Assembly: GCF_018812025.1 (NCBI RefSeq)
Contig: NC_063061.1
Coordinates: forward strand, 8,001,915 to 8,065,914
DNA: 64,000 bases
Reading direction: 5' to 3'
From: Megalobrama amblycephala
Taxonomy: Eukaryota > Chordata > Actinopteri > Cypriniformes > Xenocyprididae
Below the pieces are notes generated by a model. The model saw only the letters and a list, made by a program, of their open reading frames with translations, searched no databases and had not been told where the DNA came from. Positions 1 through 12,539 of this stretch are shown here, piece by piece; the first letter of the stretch is position 1, and every line of letters starts with the position of its first letter. A program made the translations under genes and the position numbers.

Positions 1-632
1 ACTAAGTTAACTTATTTTCTCAATAGCTTGGTGCCAGCGTTGCTGTTTTCTCAATCAAATAGCTTTTCAGTAGCAAAGCTCATTTGTTGATCAAGTAGTG
101 GTGTAGCGTCCACACAAGCCACATTTTCCCAAGCATTTCTAAAGCTCAAGCTCAAATTGGAAATATAAGGATCACTGATCCTGAATTAGTAAGTGATGCC
201 ACCGCCAGACAAGGACCTGTGTAGCTGACAGAATTACTTCCATATGATGGTGACTTCTTCATATTTTACGGCGATTGGCAACCAGCTTTTTGGTGCATCA
301 CCACCGCCTTCTGCTCCAGATGGTGACATCATGAGCCAATCCTTGGGCTGACAAGCGAGACATTTACTTGATGGCAGAGGGTGAGGACGGAGAGGAATTG
401 TTTTATTGATCACTGAGATGGCATTGACTTGGAATGAAGTTGGTTCAATATAAAAATTTAATAAAAAAAAATAAAAAAAGCTTAGATGTAGTAAACTACT
501 TTTGCCATGTTAATGTAGCTTAGCTTTCTACATTTCCCAGGGGGGTAGCTTCAGTGTAGTGAAGCTTCATTTAATGTAGAGTAACTGCTAGCTTAGCTCA
601 CGGCATTTTCCAAGTAGCTTGCCCAACACTGT
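1..632. mobile_element. hAT-like element, one terminal part
   Basis: The segment ends at 605-632 with a motif whose reverse complement begins CAGTGTTGGGCAAGC, a form typical of hAT terminal inverted repeats in fish. The preceding ~150 bp are rich in the short words TAGCTT and AGTA, as in subterminal regions of such elements. No transposase frame is visible and the other end is outside the window, so the inner boundary and the target duplication cannot be set. The family assignment is from the terminal motif only. Confidence 0.45.
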
Positions 633-2160
633 GAATATGTTAGCTTTACTGTTATCTAGCTATAAGCTACTGTGCTCCAAAACAGCAAAATTCGCATTTA
701 GAAGATAGGAGTTCAAAACATTCGCCAATATGAATCAACGATTTTGATGACATCACTCTGCACCTTAGCTTCTCATCAGATTTTCTGTCCAATCAAATAC
801 TCTAGAATCTGAAGCGTCCCGCCCCCTACATTATAAATAGACACTAAAGCTACGGCTGAAATCGGTCTTGTTCACACATTTACTGTTTTCTGTTTTCACA
901 GAGCACACACGGTCTGCTCCGGTCCAGAGCCACAAAGAGCACGGAGCGAATCATATGCGTGAGTCGGCGCAGACAAAATATCATAGACTCATTTGAATTC
1001 TGCACAGAATTCTATATTTTAAAGCAATATGGTGGAGATTAGTAGGGGAAACGATTAGAGATTAGAAGGAAACTGAGGCTTTATCAAGTTCAACAGCTCT
1101 GAGCTGAGATGTGATATAAACAAAACGTTATTAGCCATTTAAAAAAGGGGAGGAGCTTTTTGATATGTCCCACCCTGTCTTCCTGTTTCAGAGGATATTA
1201 TGTCAACACACTGAATAATGCTGCACATTTCAAGGCACTTCAGTAGGCCTTTAAATACCTAGACTTAGGTGTTTGTTCTAGGCAACCATCACTAACACAT
1301 TTAATAAGCAATTATCAAATTAAATCATGTACTAAATTATCTCTATCTAGATTTTTAAAGCCTTACTGGTGTACACAACAGTTCTCTCTCAATACCCAAC
1401 ATGCTCTGAACTGCAAGTGACCTGGATCCAAACCTGACACTTCAAAGAGCTGCAGAGCTGGATGGCTCCCATTGTGGGATGACACTGTGTCTAATCACCA
1501 GCCCACCACCAGAAGAAAGTGGGCCAGGGTGGGACGCTTAATTAAGGCAGCCCCACTAACGACAGAACAGCAAATCTGTTTCCATTTTGGATTGCCGATA
1601 TAGTCTGCATTATCTTAAACATTTCTGCACATTAAATGACGTGTCTGCTCTGTCCTAAAAATGTTTTGCTGTGCTGGCAGAAGACTTCTACGTTAAACAT
1701 TACATCATTCAATTGAGAGCTTCACAGAAAACAAAACAAAAAATGTTTAGCATTGCGTACACGCTGTTCTTGTAGGCGAAAGATGTTTACCTCCAGCGAT
1801 CTAGGTTTTCTGGAAATGTCTAGGTATCCTGATCTTACCCAGAGCTAAGGTCCCAAAATAACCTGCAAATTCGAGCTCTTTCTGACCTAGCTAGCACACA
1901 ACAACAGTTTTAAGATTGTAATCACACTCCCTCGCTGCCACAAAGAAATTCTTGAATGGTAAAAGACAGTACAGTTCAGGTTCATTAGCAAACATTGCTC
2001 TGACTCCCTCTGCTGTGTGAGTCCTGATAGATTCCTACCTTTGACACATCTTCCTTGGTCTTCCTCAAGGAGATGCATCTGTTTCTCTGGCTTTGAGATG
2101 TACTGTTGCTATGCAATCCTTACAGCGAAAAGAAAGGGTTGTTTCTGCAGCGATAACAGC
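633..2160. other. Unassigned, no gene seen
   Basis: I recognise no gene or named element. A TATA-like word lies at 833-840, followed by a GC-richer stretch to about 960, but no supported exon follows it. The rest is AT-rich and looks like ordinary intronic or intergenic sequence. Confidence 0.4.
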
Positions 2161-2167
2161 GTTTTTG

Positions 2168-2193
<26 letters not shown>
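2168..2193. repeat. CT microsatellite
   Basis: A dinucleotide run of about 13 CT units, followed by CTGTCTCTTT. It explains the serine/leucine-rich translations in this area, which are not genes. A purine-rich GA tract at 2385-2430 is similar low-complexity DNA. Confidence 0.9.
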
Positions 2194-2195
<2 letters not shown>

Positions 2196-2199
<4 letters not shown>

Positions 2200-3110
2200 T
2201 TATCATGCAGGTAACTCTACTTCATAGTGCATATCATCTCACATTTCGTCAGCTCTCCCCACACAATCTCAAAATGAGTCCAGCGCTCCCAAAATAATCT
2301 GCCTCGAGTCATTTGCATAAATCCCAAACAAATAGAGAAGAAATGACTTGTAAATATTTGTTCTTATCCGTTTCAAGGAGAGAAAGACAGAGGGAGAAGC
2401 TAGAGAGAGAGCTGGAGAGAGAAACTGACACGAAGAAAAAAAAAGGGATTGAAAAGGCTTGTTGTTTTTTCACCCCGATACACCTCTCTGGGCTTTTATA
2501 TTGTCTGGATGGTGAATTTAAGTGCAGCGTTTCCATGACAACCCTTCTTTGGACTAAAACAAGCACTGTGTGCGATTCTTGCAAAGACTTTGTTCATGCG
2601 GTGTGAACTGGCATCGCACTGACAGAATTTAGAGTAGTCGAATAAATCTTATGGAATGTCTGGGTCAAAACAAAGAAATATAAAATTATGTTTGTTAAGG
2701 AAAATAAAGCCTTTTTTTAGGACCACTGAAATTGTTTGCATTGTGACATCATTTTAATGGCAATTAAGCAACCCATTTGAATAATAATAATAAATTATAT
2801 ATTTAGTACATAATGTATTATACATATTTCACATTGTAAAGAGTTTACACACTACTCTTTGAATCACACTACCGATTTAAATAAAACTAAATTTTAAATG
2901 GCAATATTTACTGTTAAACAGTAAAATACTGAATTACAATAAAGACAGTCTAATGAAATTGAATAATAAAACAAAATGCAAAAAATATCTAATAAAATAT
3001 ATAGGTATACATACACTGTATGTAGAAAAGTAAGAAGTAAAAGTATGAAAGCAAGTAATAAAAGTAATAAATATAAATCGAATTTGGATGGAAAACATGT
3101 CACAAAATGT
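2196..3110. other. Unassigned AT-rich DNA
   Basis: Only low-complexity GA and AT-rich sequence is visible. Overlapping frames on both strands at 2309-2606 arise from the purine tract and have no domain. Confidence 0.4.
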
Positions 3111-3874
3111 TTAAAGGGTTAGTTCACCCAAAAATGAAAATTCTGTCATTTATTACTCACCCTTATGTTGTTCCACACCCGTAAGACCTTCGTTCATCTT
3201 CAGAACACAAATTAAGATATTTTTGATTAAAAAAAAAATATTTAAAACAGTTCATGTGACTACAGTGGTTCAACTTTAATATTATAAAGTGACGAGAATA
3301 CTTTTTGTGCGCCAAAAATAACTAAATAGAGACAATATCTCGTGATGGGCGATTTCAAAACACTTATTCATGAAGTTTCGAAGCTTTACGAATCTTTTGT
3401 TTCGAATCAGTGGTTCAGAGCACCAAAATCACATGATTTCAGTAAACGAGGGTTCGTTACGTCATAAGTGTTTTGAAACTTCAATAGTTCACTTGACTTT
3501 GACAGTTTGATTCAAAACAAAAGGTTTGTTAAGCTTCAAAGCTTCATGAAGCAGTGTTTTGAAATCGCACATCACTAGATATTGTTCAATAAAGTCGCTA
3601 TTTTGTTATTTTTGGTGCACAAAACGTATTCTCGTCGCTTCATAACATTAAGATTGAACCACTGCAACTGTTTTAAATACGTTTTAGTAGCTTTCTGGGC
3701 ATTGAAAAAGGAAGTGTTATTGCTGGCGATGCAGGCCTCACTGAGCCATCGGATTTTATCAAAAATATCTTAATTTGTGTCCCGAAGATGAACAAAGGTT
3801 TTATGGGTGTGGAACGACATGAGGGTGAGTAATTAATGACAGAATTTTTCTTCTCGGGTGAACTAACCCTTTAA
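3111..3874. mobile_element. TTAA-flanked foldback MITE, family A copy 1
   Basis: The element is bounded by TTAA at 3111-3114 and 3871-3874. Its termini are AGGGTTAGTTCACCC and the reverse complement, and the arms stay complementary for over 100 bp (conserved TCATTTATTACTCACCC at the left, GGGTGAGTAATTAATGA at the right). Internal complementary blocks around GAAGCTTCGAAGC-type words continue the foldback. TTAA target duplication is the hallmark of piggyBac transposition, so it is probably a piggyBac-mobilised MITE. No transposase is encoded. Related copies are at 5485, 28062 and 54595. Confidence 0.85.
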
Positions 3875-5484
3875 TAGTCTATATTAAAAAAAAATGAGCT
3901 TCTTTTTATTTTCATTTTTTGTGTTTTCATGAAATGCGTGCCCTGTTCTGTTTTAAAGTCAACATGCATTTATAGATCTTTGAACAATTCATCCGTGCAT
4001 ATGATTCATTCTTAACAATGGTTTGATGTCGTAATGTTTAACAATGTCGTCATAATTGAATTGGATTTGTGGTTTTGTTCCCCCTCTGTCCGTTCATGAT
4101 TGCGTTCCGGGGGGTGGGGTTTGGGTGGTCCCTCGGTCCATTCACCGCAGTTGCACCGCCCTAAGGATGGCCCTGTTTATTGTACAAACAATGTTCTTGA
4201 TCACTTCTCAGTTTGTCCACAGACCTTATGTAATTACTGGTAATAAATTAGTTTAGTTCATTGAATAAATAGTTAAATTATTAATTAGTTAAATAGTTAA
4301 GTTTAGTTAATAAGTTAGTTTAGTTTTGAATTCCAATAGGACAAAAATGAAAGGCCTGTTATGACCTATGGTACCACAAGTAAGTAACATCTGTATGAAA
4401 GACTAAAGAGCGATCACTCCTTTGTGAGTTGCATTAAACAGCACAACCTGTTTGCATGAAAAAGAAGAGTTTAATGCCGCTAACAGTGTAAAGCTTGGCA
4501 AACACTGGCGAAAAAGCAGAGCCATTGTGCTGTGAGTTAATGGGTGTTCTTTCAAACTGTCAGCGAACATTTGCGCCAGCACTCTTTGAGTCTTGGCTGA
4601 CCACCTTCTAGGACTTTGGACATTTTTTTTTTTGAAAGCACATCTAAAGAAAGTGCAACACAACAGTTTTCTGCAGAAGCACACCAAACAATACAAGATT
4701 AGTGACCCACTTGGACAGATGTGCCACAGAGCTATATTAGAACACTTCATATCAAACACACACACTATGTGAAACATTTCAGAGCACACAAAGCATCATG
4801 GGGTCTAGCATTAAGGGGGTGGTGGGGTTGGGGGATGGAATAATTAACATCAAAATCATATTCCGATTCCTTGCGGAAGCAGAATTTTAAATGAGTTCTC
4901 AAAGACGCAAAACATGCTGACCTAATTAGGACCCTGGAGTACACAATTTTTTCACTACTTATCTCTGCATTCTTTTTGCTTATTATCAGCAGGGTAAGGA
5001 TAGTTGTGTATGAATCACATACTTGCCATCATCAGGCAATTTCATAGGGTCTTTAAATGTGTGTTTTTGGAAGGAAGACGTATCTAATATAATAGAGGGA
5101 TGATGTGAGAAAGACAGTAATGGATAATGTGTGTAATAATAGTGGAGGAGGTTTTGGAAGGGCTGAGCGGACAGAATCACAGAGCATTGGCGTGTATTCG
5201 CAGTTAGCGGCTTGGCAGCCAAAGTGTTATTGAAAGCAGGATCCAACCATTATTAACACATTAGGAATGTGAGGAACTGAATAGGAAAGCTAATTAACGG
5301 AGTAACTCGGATGAGTGTGTGAGCTGATGCCTTTGTTCATGTGATTATGCCTGTGCACTGTCAATGAGTACAGTCAGTTCATCAAGAGGGATAAATGTTG
5401 TGACACAGAGGATTTTTTAGTAAATAAATAAAATTGGAGGCTTATATACACTGCAATACTTGTGAATTATAAAATATCCCATGT
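3875..5484. other. Unassigned, no gene seen
   Basis: No recognisable gene or element. A 128-codon minus-strand frame at 4403-4789 has no identifiable domain, no supported splice context and ordinary composition, so I do not call it. Confidence 0.4.
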
Positions 5485-6003
5485 TTAAGAGGATAGTTCA
5501 CTCAAAATTGAAAAAACTGTCATCAGTTATTTACCCTCACGCTGTTCTAATCAGTGGTTCGGAGCGCCAAAGTCATGTGATTTCAGTAAACGAGGCTTAG
5601 TTAACCGTGTTCACGTGACTTTGGCAGTTTGATACACGCTCCGAACCACTGATTCGAAACAAAAGATTTGTAAAGCTTCGAAGCTTCATGAAGCAGTGTT
5701 TTGAAATCGCCCATCACTAGATTTTGTTCAATAAATTCGTTATTTTGGTTTTTTTAAGTGCGCAAAAAGTATTCTCAAACTACTGTAGTCACATGAACTA
5801 TAAAAAATAACTTTAGTACCTTTCTGGGCGTTTGAGAGTGTAAATTAACTTGCTGTCAATGCAGCCTCACTGAGCCATCAGATTTCATCAAAAATATCGT
5901 AATTTGTGTTCCAAAGATGAACGAAGGTCTAACAGGTGTGGAACGACATGAGGGTGAGTAATTAATGACAGAATTTTTATTTTTGGGTGAACTAACCCTT
6001 TAA
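5485..6003. mobile_element. TTAA-flanked foldback MITE, family A copy 2
   Basis: TTAA occurs at 5485-5488 and 6000-6003. The right end reads GGGTGAACTAACCCT as in copy 1, and the left end is a diverged AGAGGATAGTTCACTC. The copy is shorter than copy 1 (519 against 764 bp) through loss of part of the left arm. It encodes no transposase. Confidence 0.8.
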
Positions 6004-7039
6004 TTGTCGCAGCCCTAATGGAAGTGATATTGGTCAATTGAAATTGGTCACTTGGGTTAAGAGGCTGCCTTAGAAGGTAACTTTCTATGTAGGCACTATA
6101 TAGCAAGGCAGTTGACTAAGTTTCGGAACAGAGCCTCTGTATTTCACCATTCTTTCAAGGCTTGGTTTCTTCTGAAATTGGTTTCCTAAGGCATGTGCCC
6201 CCACCCCAACAATATATTCTTATGCATCAAGATTTCATTTTGCTTTTGTTATTGAAGTATGTATCTATCAATTTCAGATCAACTCTATCTCTATCAGAGT
6301 GAGAAAATAAATCAAAAATCCAGTGAGGCCCTCAAACGCAGCTGGGTCAAAGGTCACAGTGATGTTCTGAAGCAGACTGTCCTCAAATGAAACCCTTTTT
6401 CTAATAACACAGACGACTCCATGGCTGCAATAAAACAAGCAAACCCATATAGCAGACACGGTCATCTCTCATATGATTAAACATGAACACAGGAGATTGG
6501 CTATGTGGCCATCTTTGACTCCCTGATTGTGGCGAGATTGGATCCCTTGATGCCTACTATGCTCAGAAGATGAAAGGCTAAAATTAGCATAGAGAGGATG
6601 CAGACAGTGCTGGATTCACAACCGTGCTAAAATCGAAATGCAGAGGGTGACCAGGACAAATGTAGGTTTCAGTATGAAAAAACTGATAAAGTGAATTATT
6701 TTCAAGCTGCTTCAAAGTGTCAGAAAATCATTTTCAAAAAAGACACATGGCGCTTTTCTCCAGCTCAGATTTGTTAGCATGCATACAGTTTGTGTGGATA
6801 TTTAAAACAAAGAAATGATCTAGTGAAGAACCAACATTTGCAGAAATGCTTCAAGTTTTATCATGTTTGTTACTAATTTAATGTATGATTTGCTGCACAA
6901 TATGATTATGGTTACGGTGTTGTAACCAATTACAGCATTCCATGTTCTAATCCCATTGCTTTCTACTTACAACTGTTTTGTTGTTGTTGGTTTTTTTTGG
7001 AGTGGTTGAGCATTGTAACCTATCATCCCTTGAGTACTG
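6004..7039. other. Unassigned, no gene seen
   Basis: AT-rich DNA without a supported gene. The 63-codon minus-strand frame at 6274-6465 has no recognisable domain. Confidence 0.4.
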
Positions 7040-7264
7040 AATTGAGTTCTTTTTGCCGACTTATTAGGCTTGAACAGTCAAATACACACACTAACGTGTC
7101 AAAATGCCCGTCTTTGTGAGTATAAACAGTCGTTTATGTCTTAAGTGAATGTAAACCGTTGCATCAGATGCAGAAAATGCATCTGTAACAGTACATTGGA
7201 CGAGTGCATTAGGTCTTAAAGTGACAACAGCCTAATAAACCTTCTGCCATCTGTGTCATTAACA
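7040..7264. repeat. Dispersed repeat family R, copy 1
   Basis: Shares with three other places in the window the series AACAGTCAAATA, GTGAATGTAAAC, GTAACAGTA..TTGGA and TCTTAAAGTGACA.CAGCC (others at 9290-10225, 25540-25660 and 61195-61400). No coding capacity is seen and the class of element is unknown to me. Confidence 0.6.
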
Positions 7265-7430
7265 CAGTGGTTCTCAAACTTTTTTGGTTAACCCGCCACC
7301 TCCCGCCCAGCCTTTAAACAAACCTGACGCCCCACCCCATCTCTGACTACCAAATAATTTCACTAAAAATTATAAAAACGGAAAGATTTTCTTAAATTGA
7401 ATAACTTACCATGAAAAACACCTGCAATAG
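7265..7430. mobile_element. hAT (Charlie-like) terminal fragment
   Basis: The segment begins with CAGTGGTTCTCAAACTTTTT, a terminal inverted repeat known from Charlie-type hAT elements of vertebrates. No matching right end was found, so this is a truncated fragment whose inner limit is approximate. Confidence 0.5.
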
Positions 7431-7493
7431 TTTCACTTTGAAATGGTGAAGAGGTGCTTTTCTATGGCGAGGAACTATTTCGGGTAGGCTTGC

Positions 7494-8111
7494 TGTGATA
7501 GTCGGTGTTGACGGTGTTACCTGCGTTAAGCCACAACATCGGTTACATCACTTGCCCACCACAGCACTGCCCCCACTATCGTTTTGACATTTTATAGTAA
7601 TAAAATCATTTAGTTCAGTTAGAAAACAGACACTGCAATTAAAAACTGAACGCATCTGCTCAATGCAGCGTGAGCCGAACGAGAGTCGCCAAAAGCGAGT
7701 CGCAGAAGAGACCCAGTGCTAATAGAGAACCTGCAAAGGATTAGTTGTGTTTTTCTAATTGTTTTGTTTTTCATTAAGAATAATAACTCACCATTTAAGC
7801 AATTGCTGCCCCACAATTGCCGCTAATTTGAAAGCAAAAGTAAAATGAGCACAGCTGCACGGGCATTCATAATGATGTCCACTGGCACGGAGCGTTTTCA
7901 GTTCATTCCTATGGAAGCTCAACTTCCATAGGAATTATTTGAAAACGCTCGGTCTGCTTCGCACCGCTATGAATGCTCGTGTGGCCGTCCGAATTTTACT
8001 TTCACTTTTGAATTTGTGATTTAAAAGCGAGGTGCAAAAGAGTGAACCTCCCCCCCATCCCGGTGATACCGGTATTACCGGTGTTGTACGGTTTCCTCAC
8101 CGTCACAACCC
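7494..8111. mobile_element. Probable hAT MITE with internal hairpin
   Basis: The right end reads CCGTCACAACCCT, complementary in part to a decayed left end TAGGCTTGCTGTGATAG. The flanking octamers are ATTTCGGG on the left and ATTTCGCG on the right, a 7 of 8 match fitting an 8-bp hAT duplication. Inside, 7889-7950 forms a hairpin with arms around GAGCGTTTTCA and TGAAAACGCTC, with weaker pairing out to about 7856-7985. No transposase is seen. The left boundary is the less certain one. Confidence 0.5.
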
Positions 8112-9289
8112 TATTTCGCGGTTGTTAAGATGGTGCGAAGTCAACAGTCTGAAACAGAACGATTTAGTGGAATAGTTTGGTGCCGCTTTATAAAGATAGA
8201 GTACCTACTACTATTCATGCGCTTTAACGCCGTTGCAACACCTGTTTTCTGTTTTCTTTTTTTCTTTCTCCTGATCTCCTTTTAATTACATTCTTTGTCT
8301 AGACTGTTTACTTGTCTTCAGTAAGCTTGAGGGGTTTTTTTTTTACTTATGTTAGTTAGGCTAGTATTAGTTTATTTGAGATATTGAAATTGGAATTTAA
8401 AGCAAAAATAACTATATCATGATATATATCGTTATCGTGAAATAAAAAAAATAAAAAATACTCATATCGAGATATAAGATTTTGGTCATCTCGCCATATG
8501 GTCATAAATGCATTTTTACATGTGCTGGTAACATAACATAAATGAGAGGAAACTCAATAATGTGCCTTTCATCGAAGCACATGCTATTCAGATAAGTTAA
8601 TTGCATAAGTGGATTTCTAGGTACAACAGACAGACATAGGGATGACAGCTTGTAGAGTTTAACGCAATGCAAAACAACTACATGGGAAAGAGATTAGTGC
8701 TGTGAGGTATCTGAATTATGTGCGTCAGAGGGATTGACTCTGAGATAATCGTACAGGGTGTGCCTGACCCTGTTTCAAAGACACTAGCGAAAGGCTATAA
8801 ACCGTACTTAATATAAAACCTCTTGAAATATATGCTAATAGACTCATTAACTCATTTAAAGTCACTGCCTTCACAGATAGATGATATCCTGCATGAATCA
8901 CAATAGGGCCATCACAGAAGTTACCCTTGTTTCCTGTTGTGTTGATCTGCTGCACTAAGTAGCTTAGACAAACATTTCTAATCTTGCATTCTGTGAGCAA
9001 CAAACGGTTGTCCAAATTTCTCTCTGGAGATATAAATAACTGACCCGCACTAGCCTGTGGCCATGTCACAGATCACCAGAGGCACGTATCCGTCTGGACA
9101 AAAGGATAGCAGAAGCGTGGATAGATCTTCCAGCTCCTGGGGCAGATCCATCTCACTAGTCAGTGATCCTCTGTCCAACACAGGGATGGGTAACGTCTGT
9201 GAGGCCATTTAAAATGCAAATTTGTTTTTTATTACTATTTAACTGTTAGGCCTCACACCCAAAGTGAGCACACATAAAGCTGCCTCTCA
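8112..9289. other. Unassigned; hAT-end-like AT stretch
   Basis: Around 8400-8490 the sequence has TATCATGATATATATCG-like words resembling decayed hAT termini, without a partner. The 114-codon minus-strand frame at 8725-9069 has no recognisable domain. The rest is unassigned. Confidence 0.35.
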
Positions 9290-10225
9290 GTACTAAACTG
9301 AGGTCTTTTTCTGCTGCTTATTGTGTTTAAACAGTCAAATATACACACAAGTTGCGTTCACACCGAACGCGTCTGGGGCGTCAAATTCGCGTCAGACGCG
9401 TCTAGTTGGACGCTTGAACATTTTGAAGTCAGACGCTTCAGACGTGTCAAATTCGCTCTATTCGCACGTCTAAACAAACTGTGTTCAGACGCAAATTCGC
9501 ATCATGGGAGGGGCTTCCATCTCTTTCTGCACAGATCCTCTGAATAAACACATCATCCTTTCAGTTGGAAACTAGTAGCGGCAATTTAACTCTGTTATGC
9601 CGGCCGGTTTTTGGTAGCGAGCAGGTGGGCAATGATCAACGGCTAAAATCATGCAAAGCGTTTTAAAACTAACCAGATTGTCCGATTTCTTTGCTTATCT
9701 TCTTCCAGGCAAGGTCCTTTTTATTCCTGTCTCGATAAAAATATGATGACACATCATAGGTGGCCACACACAGACTATTATCTTTGTTCTGGTCTCCACT
9801 GCTGATCACGTCATAAACACGTTACCAAAGCAGAGTCCCTGATTGGTTAACATGGCACGAATTTTCGCCAAAGTTCAGATTTTTCAACTCGGGCGTCTAG
9901 GGCGTCAGACACTCAATGACGTCAGGCGTGTGAACGCTCAATTCGCGCCGCGCCATTTGCGCGTCAACGGTCGATTCGCGCCGCGCTATACGCTTGATTC
10001 GTGCCGCAGGATGACTAGACGCGCGTTTACTTTGACTTAACAATCAAACGCCCCAGATGCGTTCGGTGTGAACAAAGCATAACAAAGTCATGGCAAAATT
10101 CTGTTTTTGGCATGTATTCATGAAAAGTGAACATAAACAGTTGAGAAAGAAAGCACATGTGTAACAGTATATTGGATCCGTGCATCAGGTCTTAAAGTGA
10201 CAGCAGCCTGATATACCTGCTGCCA
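9290..10225. repeat. Dispersed repeat family R, copy 2, interrupted
   Basis: The left part (9290-9350, with AACAGTCAAATATACACAC) and right part (10081-10225, with GTAACAGTATATTGGATC and TCTTAAAGTGACAGCAGCC) match copy 1 in order. They are separated by the CpG-rich inverted-repeat element at 9351-10080. Once that is removed, the family reads through. Confidence 0.6.
9351..10080. mobile_element. CpG-rich foldback MITE inside repeat R
   Basis: The left end has TTCACACCGAACGCGTCTGG and the right end has the complementary CCAGATGCGTTCGGTGTGAA. The interior is unusually rich in CpG words such as GACGCG and TTCGCG, repeated in both orientations near each end. No transposase is present. The insertion splits repeat R, so it is younger than that copy. 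The target duplication is not clear, so the superfamily is open. Confidence 0.7.
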
Positions 10226-10840
10226 AATTATGAGATAATATTAAAAATATCTATATGGCAGGTTTTCCCTATAGCATCGATGTCAAAATTGTCGCCAGTA
10301 AAAAATGCTGAGTGGCTAGTAACTTTAGAAAACCACTAGCCACAGTGGCTGGTGTGCAAAAATTTTTAAAAAAAAATCTCAAGCTCTGGTTACCATACTT
10401 GGCCTTCACGTGTCACTTTAAATTTCAAAACATCAATGCCCTTCTATGGTTTTTGTTTGCCCAGCAAGACCTATGCACAACAATGTTGTTCAAGGAAGTT
10501 ATGTGGTGAGCGAGCTAACTGGTAAGAAGCTGAAATCTTAATCAGAGGGAGCATTTGTAAACGTGACTAGCAAAACCCAAATTAAAATTGTTCCAATTTT
10601 AGTTAACAATGATAACTCTGGTTTGTGAAACTCATTTCAGCCATGGAAAACTGGAGCTGCCATGTGAAAAGTCAGCATTAAACGAAAACTGCAACTGACT
10701 TTTCTCCCCTAATGTGGCTTGACATTGCTGTGCCAAATTATTTATATGAATCAGAGATCTGGTGTACCATTCTGAAGTGCCATACTGTACATGAACAGTG
10801 GTGAACATGGTGATGAGGTTTTATTAACTGAGTATATAAA
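10226..10840. other. Unassigned
   Basis: A short inverted sequence around 10310-10350 (TGGCTAGTAAC / ACCACTAGCCACAGTGGCT) may be a fragment of a DNA transposon. No gene is supported. Confidence 0.3.
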
Positions 10841-11256
10841 TTAAAGGTGCAATATACAAGATCTCAATGTATGTTTTTACATTCCCTTACGCACCCTGTT
10901 CGCGCAGACATCACACGTTATCAGCGCGTTTCATGCTATGCAATGTACAAGCTGTTCACATCCTCAAACTCGGAATTATGCGTTTCCATGTCAACAGTAT
11001 CAACACTGAAATGAATCTGCAGCAGTCAGGTGCAAGTTGTTTATGTTCATTATTATTGTAATGTTATGTGCTTTGAGATATGAGGTAGTTTAAAGCCGTC
11101 TCTTGTGACGCTTTGCAGAGAGCAGCTGTGTGTGCGTTCATGTGTTTTGGAGGAGGTGTGGTTTTGGAGACTCTCTGAAGGGACAGTGGGATCTTATGAT
11201 TTGAAAGCTAGCTAGCTATTGCTAGCCTCTCCCAAAACGTCCTATTGCACCTTTAA
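10841..11256. mobile_element. TTAA-flanked MITE, family B
   Basis: TTAA at 10841-10844 and 11253-11256 bounds a 416-bp segment with ends AGGTGCAATA and TATTGCACCT. The duplication and terminal repeat are consistent with piggyBac-type transposition. There is no coding capacity, and the 64-codon frame inside has no domain. Confidence 0.75.
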
Positions 11257-11399
11257 TGGGTTCGTCACAAACCTGGAAAAAGTAGGTCTGTAATTTGGCC
11301 TTCATGAATTTAAGTACCTTTCAAATAAGTACCTTTCAAAATTTAAGTAACGTTACCATTCAATTTCTTAACTTACTAGTAACTTACTAATAAAATCGT

Positions 11400-11828
11400 T
11401 TATTGCTGTTTATGCATCATCAAATCAAGCCAGTGATTAAATGGTTAACTTCACATTGTTTCTCTTAGTAGCATGAAAATATTCTGTTATTTAAAAATTG
11501 TGATTAAATTATATACAGAAAGCATTCAAATAACGCTGGACTCTCATCAAAACTCCCTTTATAATCAATGATGCCGTCTACGCTGAACAATGATGTTAGC
11601 CAATCACAACAGAGCGCATTTACACTAAAGTCTTACAGAAGACACGCCCCTTCCAACAGAGCCTTCAAATAAGAGGGCTAAAATCAGGGTAGAAAATTGC
11701 CTTTTATTTCTAAATTCTGACAATTTTTGATGTTAAAATCATACTAACATTATAAGTGGACCTCAGGAAACATTATAAAATAATAATAATAATAATAATA
11801 ATAAAATACAGTTAATGACCCCTATAAA
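11400..11828. mobile_element. TTAA family G element, partial copy
   Basis: This stretch aligns in order with the element at 55207-57251: GTTTCTCTTAGTAG, ATGAAAATA.TCTGTTATTT, GCCAATCACA, GACACGCCCCTT and GAGGGCTAAAATCAGG. It ends in AGTTAATGACCCCTATAA, a decayed form of that element's right end. The left half is missing. Because it lacks the inner insertion, it supplies an empty-site comparison at about 11750. Confidence 0.65.
11781..11803. repeat. AAT microsatellite
   Basis: A short TAA/AAT run inside the partial family G copy, probably grown from the AT-rich end of that element. Confidence 0.85.
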
Positions 11829-12539
11829 ATAAAACACCCACACTAAAAAAAAAAAAAATAGGAATAGGACAAGATGTAATATCTACAGTATGCCCTAAAA
11901 CATCTGTTGCCATTTTCAAAAACTAAAACCACCCTATTAATAATGCAGATTAATAATGTAGTAAAATTCTAAAGCAATGAATAAAAACTAAAGATCTAAA
12001 TCCATCGAGCTGCCTACAATCTACCTCCTGCCTTTCACTCTTTTTCTTAAACTGTACTGTGAGCAGATTTACTTCGAGAATAATGAATATGCCTCCAGGG
12101 GCAGAAGCTAAAATATTTCGTTTCATGAATAAATTGAATGGAGTAGCCAGGGGGTGTTTGGTTTGGCAGCAACGCTTACCGGGAACCAGTCAATAACAAA
12201 CGGGACCCGCTCTGCATCTAATGATCCAGAGAGATTACATGCAAACTGTGATAGAGCTGCAGACTGCTGGAGTTTGCTTTCTCTTTACCCATAATGCACC
12301 CCTCTGTTAGAGAGGTCAGAGAGCTAAGAGAGTGATCATTTAGAGTTCAGATGCTAAAAATAGAAATTCAAGATCTGGGTTGTGGCTTTCAAGGAAGGAA
12401 TATAAGAGAAAACGTTGCTATATCATATTGTTTAATTCATCACATCATAAGTAACATATAATGACAGTTTTCTGATAGAGACAGGATCATAAATAAGCTG
12501 AAACAAAACCACAAAAAATAAAGAAAATTATTTTGTGGA
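11829..12539. other. Unassigned, possibly unique host DNA
   Basis: No element family was recognised. 12050-12330 has mixed composition and no obvious repeat, so it is a candidate for unique host sequence, but it has no coding signal that I can support. Confidence 0.35.

Noticed and set aside
2022..2100. Possible minus-strand exon ending in a good donor (AAAG then GTAGGA)
   Set aside because: The upstream acceptor is weak, the peptide matches nothing I know and there is no neighbouring exon.
4403..4789. 128-codon minus-strand ORF
   Set aside because: No domain, no splice or promoter support, ordinary composition.
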